DNA of 10,638 nt, from contig JAZLGI010000008.1 in assembly GCA_045616225.1 (NCBI GenBank), positions 1 to 10,638 of the forward strand, in the 5' to 3' direction. Below, in pieces: positions 5,820 to 10,638 of this stretch. Numbering within the stretch: the first letter of the stretch is position 1; every line of letters starts with the position of its first letter. A program made the translations under genes and the position numbers. The notes under the pieces were generated by a model. The model was not told where the DNA came from and made no database searches. It saw only the letters and a program-made list of their open reading frames with translations. Source of the DNA: JAZLGI01 sp045616225 (GTDB lineage Bacteria; Spirochaetota; Spirochaetia; Sphaerochaetales; Sphaerochaetaceae).

Positions 5820-7200
5820 ATTGTGTAAATTCTATTTTAAATCCCATTGATTTGTACATCTCAATAGGCGTGTCATTTGCATCTGCATGGAGATAAGCAA
5901 AAGGTGCCAGTTTGCAGGCATATTCAAGAAGGGCAGAGGCAATACCTTTATGTCTTGATTTTTCATCTACAATGAGGTCGTCAATTCCTACACAGTCATA
6001 GTCTGTCCAAATTGTAAGGTATCCTACTAACTTTGAATTTATGTAGGCTCCCACATAATCACGTTTTTTACAGTGTTGCGAAAGAGTAAGATTTCTGTGC
6101 ATTTTGCGTAACGTAAAATCTTCTCCGTATTCAGAGCCATACTGAGAAAGTTCAAAATCTATGAAATCTTTGCCCAAAGCTCCGTTTGTGAGTGTTTTTA
6201 TTGTGACTTCTTTATTGGCTTTTGGAAAACTTGCAGTTGAAGTGTCATAAAAAGCAAGAGTGTGGGAAACGGTTTCTTCAAAGCAAAAATCCTTAATTAT
6301 CTGTGGATTTAGTCTTGAATGAAGCATGAGTTTAACAAACCCGTCTAAAGCAGAATTTTTGAATAATTGTCTGATTTCTTCAGCAGTTAATGCGTTCTCT
6401 GATTTGTAAAGATTATGATCATGCATATCAGGTAATTTTTTATCTGAGTATTTAAATACCCCGGGTAGAAATTCTACACGCTCAGAAGCCAGCAATCTAA
6501 GGCTTTCTTCTGCACTCAGAATTTGTTTTTTCATATAGCTATATGCCATGTCAGGTCTGTGGAGTTTTGTTTCTTCTATTGCTTTATGATGTTTCCATTC
6601 AGAAATGGCTTTTGCATTACCTGAGAGCAAAATTTGTGGCACTGTTTCCCCTCTGAATTCAAAAGGGTGTGTATATTGAGGTTCTTCCAACAAATTGTTT
6701 TCGTGGCTTTCATTGGCAGTGACACCTTCTTTTAAAGTTCCTTTCAGGAGTCTGACTACAGAATCAATAACAGCAGATGCTGCATATTCTCCTCCGGAAA
6801 CTATATAATCTCCCATTGATATCATTTCATCTACATAGTTTTCAAATCTATAATCTACTCCTTCATAGTGTCCGCAAACTAATACTAAGTGCTTTTCTTG
6901 TGAAAAACGTTTTGCTGTCTCTTGGTTAAACACTTTTCCTTTTGGAGAGAAAAGAACCGAATGGGAATTCTCTGTCATGACGTTTTCAAGACTTTTGACA
7001 AGTGGTTCCATTCGCATAATCATTCCTTTTGAACCTCCGTAAGGGGAGTCATCTATATGTCTGAAAGAACCGGTTGCAAAATCTTTGATATCTGTTATTT
7101 CAATACTTACTATGTTATCCTTAACTGCTCTTTGTATTATGGGAGACTCAAAAAGACCGTTTAGCATTGAAGGAAACATTGTAAGTACTGTTATTTTCAT
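5779..7200 (-). CDS. trmD: tRNA (guanine(37)-N1)-methyltransferase TrmD fused to a C-terminal GNAT acetyltransferase domain
   Basis: One uninterrupted frame encodes 473 residues, about twice the usual TrmD. Residues 1-225 are TrmD, which methylates G37 of tRNAs with AdoMet to prevent frameshifting. It starts MKITVLTMFP, has PYGGSKGM (53-60), and the trefoil-knot AdoMet site LVCGHYEGVDYR (107-118) and IGDY-like SMGDYIVSGGEYAASAVIDS (128-147). R150 matches the catalytic-site arginine; the catalytic aspartate position is E164 in NESHENNLLEEPQYTHP. Residues about 226-330 are a charged linker of unknown fold. Residues about 331-465 are a GNAT domain with motif A VGIDDLIVDEKSRHKGIASA (404-423), including the R-x-x-G-x-A acetyl-CoA loop (R416-A421), and the motif B-like YKSMGFKIE (449-457). 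I prefer the ATG at 7200 because TrmD proteins begin there; the frame is open for 31 more codons upstream. No strong Shine-Dalgarno is visible. Neither rimM nor rplS is adjacent. Confidence 0.88.
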   Translation of the reverse strand: MKITVLTMFPSMLNGLFESPIIQRAVKDNIVSIEITDIKDFATGSFRHIDDSPYGGSKGMIMRMEPLVKSLENVMTENSHSVLFSPKGKVFNQETAKRFSQEKHLVLVCGHYEGVDYRFENYVDEMISMGDYIVSGGEYAASAVIDSVVRLLKGTLKEGVTANESHENNLLEEPQYTHPFEFRGETVPQILLSGNAKAISEWKHHKAIEETKLHRPDMAYSYMKKQILSAEESLRLLASERVEFLPGVFKYSDKKLPDMHDHNLYKSENALTAEEIRQLFKNSALDGFVKLMLHSRLNPQIIKDFCFEETVSHTLAFYDTSTASFPKANKEVTIKTLTNGALGKDFIDFELSQYGSEYGEDFTLRKMHRNLTLSQHCKKRDYVGAYINSKLVGYLTIWTDYDCVGIDDLIVDEKSRHKGIASALLEYACKLAPFAYLHADANDTPIEMYKSMGFKIEFTQYEYFSKNKCNENP

Positions 7201-7282
7201 ATAGCAAGCATATTGTATTATCAATTCTCTGAAAACGGTCATTTGTGATATATTCTGAATAAAGCAATTTTGAGAGGTTAAG

Positions 7283-7663
7283 ATGGATATCAAAACAATT
7301 AGTACAATTAATGCTCCTGCTGCTGTAGGACCTTATTCCCAAGCTGTTATGGCCGGTGATTTTATTTATGTTTCAGGGCAATTGCCTATAGATCCAAAAA
7401 CAGGAAGTTTTCCTTCAGATGATATTAAAGAGCTTGCAAAGCAATCTATGAATAACATTGCTTCAATTCTTTCAGAAGCCGGTTCTTCTATGGATAAGAT
7501 TGTAAAAACCACAATTTATCTAAAAGATCTTTCTGATTTTGCTGCTGTAAATGAAGTGTATGCTTCTTTTTTTAAAGGTGTTTTTCCTGCACGTTCCTGT
7601 TTTGAGGTTGCAGCCCTCCCAAAAGGTGCAAGACTTGAAATTGAGGCTATAGCAGAAAAATGA
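7283..7663 (+). CDS. ridA: RidA family reactive enamine/imine deaminase
   Basis: A 126-residue protein of the RidA (YjgF/YER057c/UK114) family, which as a trimer hydrolyses 2-aminoacrylate and related imines released by PLP enzymes such as threonine dehydratase. Family marks are NAPAAVGPYSQAV (10-22), YVSGQLPIDPKTG (29-41), and the signature FPARSCFEVAALPKGARLEI (101-120). R104 is the key arginine that binds the substrate carboxylate, and E121 lies at the end of this strand. GAGAGG about 7 nt upstream supports the ATG. It diverges from trmD across 82 bp and overlaps the following MATE gene by four bases. Confidence 0.95.
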   Translation: MDIKTISTINAPAAVGPYSQAVMAGDFIYVSGQLPIDPKTGSFPSDDIKELAKQSMNNIASILSEAGSSMDKIVKTTIYLKDLSDFAAVNEVYASFFKGVFPARSCFEVAALPKGARLEIEAIAEK

Positions 7664-9003
7664 GAGTTGAAGTCAAAGATTTGACTAAGGGGTCTCCTTG
7701 GCGCCTCATGGTTGCCTTTGCAATGCCTCTTATCCTAAGTCAGTTATTTCAGCAACTTTACAGTACTGCAGACTCTTTGATTGTTGGGAAATTTCTTGGC
7801 ACAGCGTCTTTGGCTGCCGTTACTTCTGCCCATCCTATGGTACACTTACTGGTTGAATTTTTTACCGGTTTAAGTGTTGGTGCCGGTATTATTATTTCAA
7901 AATATTTTGGAGCAGGGGATTATGAAAAGGTTAAGCGTTCAATTCATACAGATGTATTGTTTGGATTAATAAGCGGAATTGCTCTTTCTATAACCGGAGT
8001 GTTGCTTGCTCCTCATTTTCTCAGATGGATGAAGGTAGATCCCAACGTTTATGAGCTTGCCTTAAACTATTATACTTTTTACTTTGCAGGTTCAATTGCA
8101 GTAGTCATGTACAACATTCTTTTGGGAATTATGAATTCTTTGGGAAATAGCAAGAAGCCTCTTTATTTTTTGATTGTTTCTTCGCTTCTCAACATAGTTC
8201 TGGATATTGTGTTCATAAGGTTTATGGGGTTTGGAGTTGGCTCTGCCGCTATTGCAACTGTTATTTCCCAGTTGTTCAGTGTTTGTCTTTGTTTGGCTCA
8301 TCTTTGTAAAAAAGGACAGATATATTCCCTTTCATTTAAAAATCTTGCAATTGACAAAAAGCTTTTTAAAGAAATGTTCAGGATAGGAATGCCTTCAGCC
8401 ATCACTTATTCTGTAATTGGCTTTGCCAATGTAATAGTGCAATCAAGCATAAATTCTTTTGGGATGAAAGCTACTGCAGCCTTTGGTGCGCATACAAAGA
8501 TAGAAGGTTTTGGTTTCCTTCCTATAACAAGTTTTACTATGGCAATAAGTACGTTTATCAGTCAGAATCTTGGTGCAGAGCAATATGACAGAGCAAAGAG
8601 GGGTGCCAGATTTGGAATTTTAAGTTGTTGCATAATGGCAGAATTAATTGGTGTTATTTTGTTTGTCTTAAGAAAACCTATGATTGCAATCTTTGATTCA
8701 GATCCAAGCGTAATTGAAATTGGTGCAAGAGCAGAGGAAATCATGGCTTTGTTCTATTGTCTACTTGCTTTTTCTCATGCTGTTTCTGCAGTTTGCAGAG
8801 GTGCCGGAAAAGCTTTTGTCCCTATGTTTATAATGCTTTTTGTTTGGTGTGCTTTCAGAATAGCCTATATTACAACGGTTATGCATATTTTCAATAATCT
8901 GGACTTTGTTTTCTGGGCATATCCTTTAACATGGACAATAAGTTCCATTATCTATTTTATTTACTACAAAACAAGTGATTGGGTTCACGGTTTTGATAAA
9001 TAG
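7660..9003 (+). CDS. MATE family multidrug/sodium antiporter
   Basis: A 447-residue integral membrane protein with about 12 hydrophobic spans, the normal MATE size, which exports cationic or other compounds in exchange for Na+ or H+. The N-lobe shows MPLILSQLFQQLYSTADSLI (residues 23-42) followed by VGKFLGTASLAAVTSA, and KYFGAGDYEKVKRS on the first cytoplasmic loop. The C-lobe repeats the pattern with FISQNLGAEQYDRAKRGARF, evidence for the two-fold internal repeat of MATE proteins. The ATG overlaps the ridA stop as ATGA, so reinitiation by ribosomes leaving ridA is likely; no strong separate ribosome site is visible. The substrate cannot be predicted. A physiological link to RidA is possible but not shown. 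Confidence 0.93.
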   Translation: MRVEVKDLTKGSPWRLMVAFAMPLILSQLFQQLYSTADSLIVGKFLGTASLAAVTSAHPMVHLLVEFFTGLSVGAGIIISKYFGAGDYEKVKRSIHTDVLFGLISGIALSITGVLLAPHFLRWMKVDPNVYELALNYYTFYFAGSIAVVMYNILLGIMNSLGNSKKPLYFLIVSSLLNIVLDIVFIRFMGFGVGSAAIATVISQLFSVCLCLAHLCKKGQIYSLSFKNLAIDKKLFKEMFRIGMPSAITYSVIGFANVIVQSSINSFGMKATAAFGAHTKIEGFGFLPITSFTMAISTFISQNLGAEQYDRAKRGARFGILSCCIMAELIGVILFVLRKPMIAIFDSDPSVIEIGARAEEIMALFYCLLAFSHAVSAVCRGAGKAFVPMFIMLFVWCAFRIAYITTVMHIFNNLDFVFWAYPLTWTISSIIYFIYYKTSDWVHGFDK

Positions 9004-9013
9004 AAACTTGTGA

Positions 9014-9042
9014 TTGACTAAAATTTCATTTTAGTTCATATT
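9014..9042 (+). promoter_or_regulatory. Probable promoter of the tRNA-His/tRNA-Arg unit
   Basis: TTGACT (9014-9019) and CATATT (9037-9042) are 17 bp apart and would start transcription near 9049, about 7 nt before the mature tRNA-His end. The spacer also contains ACTAAAAT (9017-9024) and ATTTTAGT (9028-9035), a perfect 8-bp inverted repeat that could serve instead as a weak end signal for the MATE gene. Confidence 0.55.
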
Positions 9043-9055
9043 GGCAAAGCAACTT

Positions 9056-9128
9056 GGTGGACGTAGTTCAATGGTAGAGCGCCAGATTGTGGATCTGGTT
9101 GTTGAGGGTTCGAGCCCCTTCGTCCACC
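9056..9128 (+). tRNA. tRNA-His (anticodon GTG)
   Basis: The acceptor arm GTGGACG (9057-9063) pairs with CGTCCAC (9121-9127). The extra G-1 at 9056 faces C73 at 9128, the identity pair of bacterial tRNA-His. The anticodon stem CCAGA/TCTGG encloses loop TTGTGGA with GTG at 9089-9091. The T arm is GAGGG-TTCGAGC-CCCTT. CCA is not encoded. A T-run (9130-9136) follows, then tRNA-Arg after 12 bp. Confidence 0.96.
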
Positions 9129-9140
9129 CTTTTTTTATCC

Positions 9141-9214
9141 GCGCCGGTAGCTCAATTGGATAGAGCGGCGGACTTCGAATCCGTAGGTTGCAGGTTCGAG
9201 TCCTGTCGGGCGTA
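9141..9214 (+). tRNA. tRNA-Arg (anticodon TCG) with an acceptor-stem mismatch
   Basis: D stem GCTC/GAGC, anticodon stem GCGGA/TCCGT with loop CTTCGAA (anticodon TCG at 9175-9177), T arm GCAGG-TTCGAGT-CCTGT, discriminator A at 9214, and no encoded CCA. The acceptor 5' strand GCGCCGG (9141-9147) faces CGGGCGT (9207-9213): six pairs form, including a G-U end pair, but position 6 (G9146) opposes G67 (G9208). Bacterial tRNA-Arg genes commonly read GCGCCCG here, which would pair. The tRNA probably still functions. Its last 18 bases plus one flanking A are duplicated downstream. Confidence 0.93.
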
Positions 9215-9215
9215 A
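9197..9215 (+). repeat. Direct repeat copy 1: 3' end of tRNA-Arg (attachment-site-like)
   Basis: CGAGTCCTGTCGGGCGTAA covers the T loop, T-stem 3' strand, acceptor 3' strand and discriminator, plus one flanking base. It is identical to 9423-9441. The sequences on both sides of the two copies differ, so the identity ends sharply, as at the core of a tRNA-directed integration site. Confidence 0.85.
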
Positions 9216-9221
9216 ACAATT

Positions 9222-9250
9222 AAGACCGCGAGAAGCGGTCTTTTTTGTTT
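9222..9250 (+). terminator. Rho-independent terminator of the tRNA unit
   Basis: AAGACCGC (9222-9229) and GCGGTCTT (9235-9242) form a perfect 8-bp stem with a GAGAA loop, followed by a run of six T and then GTTT. It starts 8 bp after the tRNA-Arg discriminator base, so it ends the tRNA transcript. The minus strand reads AAAAAAGACCGC and then TTAATTGTTT, so it may weakly stop transcripts from the nudF side too. Confidence 0.92.
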
Positions 9251-9263
9251 AAAGCAGAAAATA

Positions 9264-9430
9264 AGGACTCGAAGCTTTGCGGTATTACGACGGTAGTGTA
9301 AAATGATATTGTCAAGGACAGCGAAGCTGTTTATCTGGATCCTTGACAATTTCTTATGAGGACAACTGAGAGTTGTCCGAAGCAAAGCCGGCCCTGGGGG
9401 CGGACAACCGGGAGCAGAAGGGCGAGTCCT
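9264..9430. other. Nested inverted repeats: possible structured RNA or remnant element between the tRNA-Arg 3'-end repeats
   Basis: Four complementary pairs nest in 167 bp. AGGACTCG (9264-9271) pairs with CGAGTCCT (9423-9430). GCTTTGC (9274-9280) pairs with GCAAAGC (9382-9388). ATTGTCAAGGA (9308-9318) pairs with TCCTTGACAAT (9340-9350), with an inner CAGC-GAA-GCTG. GGACAACT (9360-9367) pairs with AGTTGTCC (9371-9378). A second GGACAAC at 9402-9408 could compete for GTTGTCC, and GCCC-TGG-GGGC forms a further hairpin near 9391-9401. The right part is much richer in GC than its surroundings. No plausible protein is encoded. It could be a structured RNA, a miniature mobile element or the remains of a tRNA-targeted island; I cannot assign it to a known family. 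Confidence 0.5.
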
Positions 9431-9441
9431 GTCGGGCGTAA
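9423..9441 (+). repeat. Direct repeat copy 2 of the tRNA-Arg 3' end (attachment-site-like)
   Basis: This is an exact 19-bp copy of 9197-9215, detached from any tRNA body, 226 bp downstream and 18 bp before the stop of the convergent nudF gene. Its 5' neighbour is AGAAGGG and its 3' neighbour TTAACAAAG, unlike copy 1. Confidence 0.85.
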
Positions 9442-9459
9442 TTAACAAAGATGAGGTGG

Positions 9460-10020
9460 TCAGTTTGTTTTGTTGTTGATAAGTGACCATGCTTTCAGAA
9501 CTGCCAACTGGGTTTTTGCATCTCCGATTTTGTTATTCATAATCATTTTTACTAAATCTTCAATTGGCATAAGCTCAAAATTAATCCTTTCATTCTCATC
9601 AAGCTCACGCTCCCCAAAAGATAAATCTGTGGCAAGGTACATATAAATTACTTCCGTGGTATATGCAACAGAAGGGTACAATTCTCCTATGAATTTAAAC
9701 TTTTTTGCGGTAATACCGGTTTCTTCTCTGAGTTCACGTTTTGCAGCTTCCAGATGGTCTTCTGTTGAACTGTCAAGTTTGCCGGCAGGTATTTCAATGA
9801 CTTCTCTGTGAAACGGATATCTGAATTGACGTTCAACAGCAATATTCCCTTTGCCGTCTAAAGCTACAATGCATACAGCTCCATTATGTTTTATGTATTC
9901 ACGTGTTGTTATTGCTCCGTCTGGAAGGGAAACGTGATCCATAAAAACGTCAAGAAGTTTTCCCTTATAAACATTTGTAGAATCTACCTTTTCTTCCCCA
10001 AGTGACATTTTTTCAAACAT
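9460..10020 (-). CDS. nudF: ADP-ribose pyrophosphatase, Nudix family (NudF-like)
   Basis: A 186-residue Nudix hydrolase of the ADP-ribose type, which cleaves ADP-ribose to AMP and ribose 5-phosphate. The N-terminal dimer strand region VYKGKLLDVFMDHVSLPDG (17-35), IKHNGAVCIVAL (43-54) and VERQFRYPF (62-70) match ADP-ribose pyrophosphatases, as does EIPAGKLD (76-83) leading into the Nudix box. The box runs from G80 to I103 and ends RELREETGI (95-103), with metal-binding E99 and E100. There is one extra residue between the first glycine and the first glutamate compared with the consensus. The start at 10020 is supported by GGAGGCGG just upstream; the frame is open to 10104 but that stretch looks non-coding. 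The stop is 18 bp from the tRNA-derived repeat, and no separate terminator is visible. Confidence 0.92.
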   Translation of the reverse strand: MFEKMSLGEEKVDSTNVYKGKLLDVFMDHVSLPDGAITTREYIKHNGAVCIVALDGKGNIAVERQFRYPFHREVIEIPAGKLDSSTEDHLEAAKRELREETGITAKKFKFIGELYPSVAYTTEVIYMYLATDLSFGERELDENERINFELMPIEDLVKMIMNNKIGDAKTQLAVLKAWSLINNKTN

Positions 10021-10072
10021 AACCGCCTCCGGAATTATTCTCAGAAGAAAACAAACTAAAATCAAGTCCAAA

Positions 10073-10101
10073 TTGACATTTCTGACAACTAAGGCTAAGG
10101 T
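10073..10101 (+). promoter_or_regulatory. Possible promoter of the U32-family gene
   Basis: A consensus TTGACA (10073-10078) is followed after 17 bp by TAAGGT (10096-10101), a poor -10 box. Transcription would begin near 10108, just past the ATG at 10107 but before the ATG at 10119, which favours the latter as the start codon. Confidence 0.4.
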
Positions 10102-10118
10102 CATCTATGGAGACACGC

Positions 10119-10638
10119 ATGAAAAAAATGGAATTGCTTTCACCTGCCGGAAGTTTTGAAAAATTAGAAACTGCTTGGACTTACGGTGCAGATTCTGCAT
10201 ATATGGGAATGAAGGCTTTTTCATTGCGAGCCAATGCCAAGAATGTAGACGATAGCGAAATAGACAGTCTTATAGATTTAAAAAAACGTTTTCCGGAGAA
10301 AAAACTCTACTGTACAATTAACATAAATTTCCATGAAAAAGATGTAGATTCTTTAAAACTTGAAATTGAAAATATCAAGCGGTATCCGTTTGACGGATTC
10401 ATTATTTCTGACATAGGAATAGCTGAATTGATTAAACGGAATTTTCCGGACAAGCAAATGAGGCTTTCTACTCAGGCAAGTTGTATAAACTCACAAAGTG
10501 TGAAACTTTACCATAGTATGGGGTTTGACACGGTAATAGTGGGACGTGAGACAACTTTAAATGAAATAAGACAAATTAAGGATGCTAATCCTGAGGTTGG
10601 GATAGAAGCTTTTATTCATGGTGCAATGTGTATGTCTT
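10119..10638 (+). CDS. Peptidase U32 family protein, TrhP/RlhA-like (C-terminal part beyond window)
   Basis: 173 codons of a U32-family protein are present before the window ends. The N-terminus MKKMELLSPAGSFEKLETAW (1-20), followed by TYGADSAYMGMKAFSLRA, closely follows E. coli TrhP (YegQ), which begins MKPELLSPAG and has YGADAVYAGQPRYSLR. FDGFIISDIGIAELI and LSTQASCINSQSVKLY follow the same fold. EAFIHGAMCMS at the end is the start of the U32 signature, whose cysteines are now thought to hold an iron-sulfur cluster. Several U32 proteins act in RNA hydroxylation (tRNA U34 by TrhP, 23S rRNA by RlhA), though the family was first named as collagenase-like proteases. I chose 10119 because GGAGA lies six bases upstream and the E. 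coli start aligns; the in-frame ATG at 10107 with AAGG upstream is also possible. It is divergent from nudF. Confidence 0.88.
   Translation, partial: MKKMELLSPAGSFEKLETAWTYGADSAYMGMKAFSLRANAKNVDDSEIDSLIDLKKRFPEKKLYCTININFHEKDVDSLKLEIENIKRYPFDGFIISDIGIAELIKRNFPDKQMRLSTQASCINSQSVKLYHSMGFDTVIVGRETTLNEIRQIKDANPEVGIEAFIHGAMCMS

Noticed and set aside
7201..7293. N-terminal extension of the trmD-GNAT frame to an ATG at 7293
   Set aside because: TrmD proteins begin at MKITVLTMFP-like sequence, and the extension would overlap ridA and its ribosome site.
9130..9136. T-run after tRNA-His as a terminator
   Set aside because: No hairpin other than the tRNA itself precedes it, and tRNA-Arg follows after 12 bp with no promoter of its own, so both tRNAs are probably co-transcribed.
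9222..9430. CRISPR-like array or transposon ends in the repeat-rich interval after tRNA-Arg
   Set aside because: There are no regularly spaced direct repeats with unique spacers, no flanking target-site duplication other than the tRNA-derived repeat, and no transposase or cas gene.
9031..9490. Minus-strand reading frames across the tRNA genes and downstream interval
   Set aside because: Their translations (for example PDRTRTCNLRIRSPPLYP and ARQDSNLQPTDSKS) are well-known false proteins produced by translating tRNA genes antisense.
10021..10104. N-terminal extension of the Nudix gene to an ATG at 10104
   Set aside because: The ATG at 10020 has a strong GGAGG site and fits the family start; the extension covers the promoter of the divergent gene.

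Overview
The window comes from a low-GC bacterium and looks like a host-associated spirochaete of the Treponema type. This is inferred from AT-rich codon use, periplasmic binding proteins with a short VGGSKES- or AGGTKES-type mature N-terminus, tRNA genes without an encoded CCA, and TrmD residues (PYGGSKGM, CGHYEG) unlike the proteobacterial ones. No rRNA, CRISPR array, transposase or integrase gene is visible. Most of the window is ordinary chromosome. The unusual content is in regulatory leaders, one gene fusion and one tRNA-associated interval.

Left part (1-2700). A truncated family-3 amino-acid binding protein gene (minus strand) is divergent from a TrpR/YerC-like repressor gene. Between them lies a 12-bp perfect inverted repeat with a third half-site, placed between the -10 box and the Shine-Dalgarno of the transporter gene. 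This looks like a self-contained amino-acid-sensing uptake unit. A PutP-type Na+/proline symporter gene (minus strand) follows. It has a roughly 190-nt leader that begins with a good promoter and holds an 18-codon ORF with a near-perfect ribosome binding site and possible mutually exclusive RNA stems, which suggests a leader-peptide or attenuation device.

Middle part (2700-7200). A plus-strand operon encodes a complete polar amino-acid ABC importer (binding protein, permease, ATPase) and ends with a small single-span membrane protein of unknown role. A strong hairpin separates the binding-protein gene from the permease gene. The small gene converges on ybaK (Cys-tRNA(Pro)/Cys-tRNA(Cys) deacylase) with one base between the stop codons. 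Upstream of ybaK, and overlapping it, is a 473-codon gene in which the tRNA m1G37 methyltransferase TrmD is fused through a linker to a C-terminal GNAT acetyltransferase domain. The fusion lies outside the usual rpsP-rimM-trmD-rplS setting.

Right part (7280-10638). ridA and a MATE exporter gene overlap by ATGA. They are followed by tRNA-His(GTG) and tRNA-Arg(TCG) behind one promoter. The last 18 bases of tRNA-Arg plus one flanking base recur exactly 226 bp downstream, and the interval between holds a terminator and a set of nested inverted repeats. This resembles the attachment-site scar of a small integrated element, or a structured RNA. A NudF-type ADP-ribose pyrophosphatase gene (minus strand) and the start of a U32-family (TrhP/RlhA-like) gene (plus strand, cut by the window end) complete the window. 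Several loci concern tRNA biology (TrmD, YbaK, two tRNAs, a U32 protein that may be a tRNA hydroxylation factor), but nothing shows that they act as one system.
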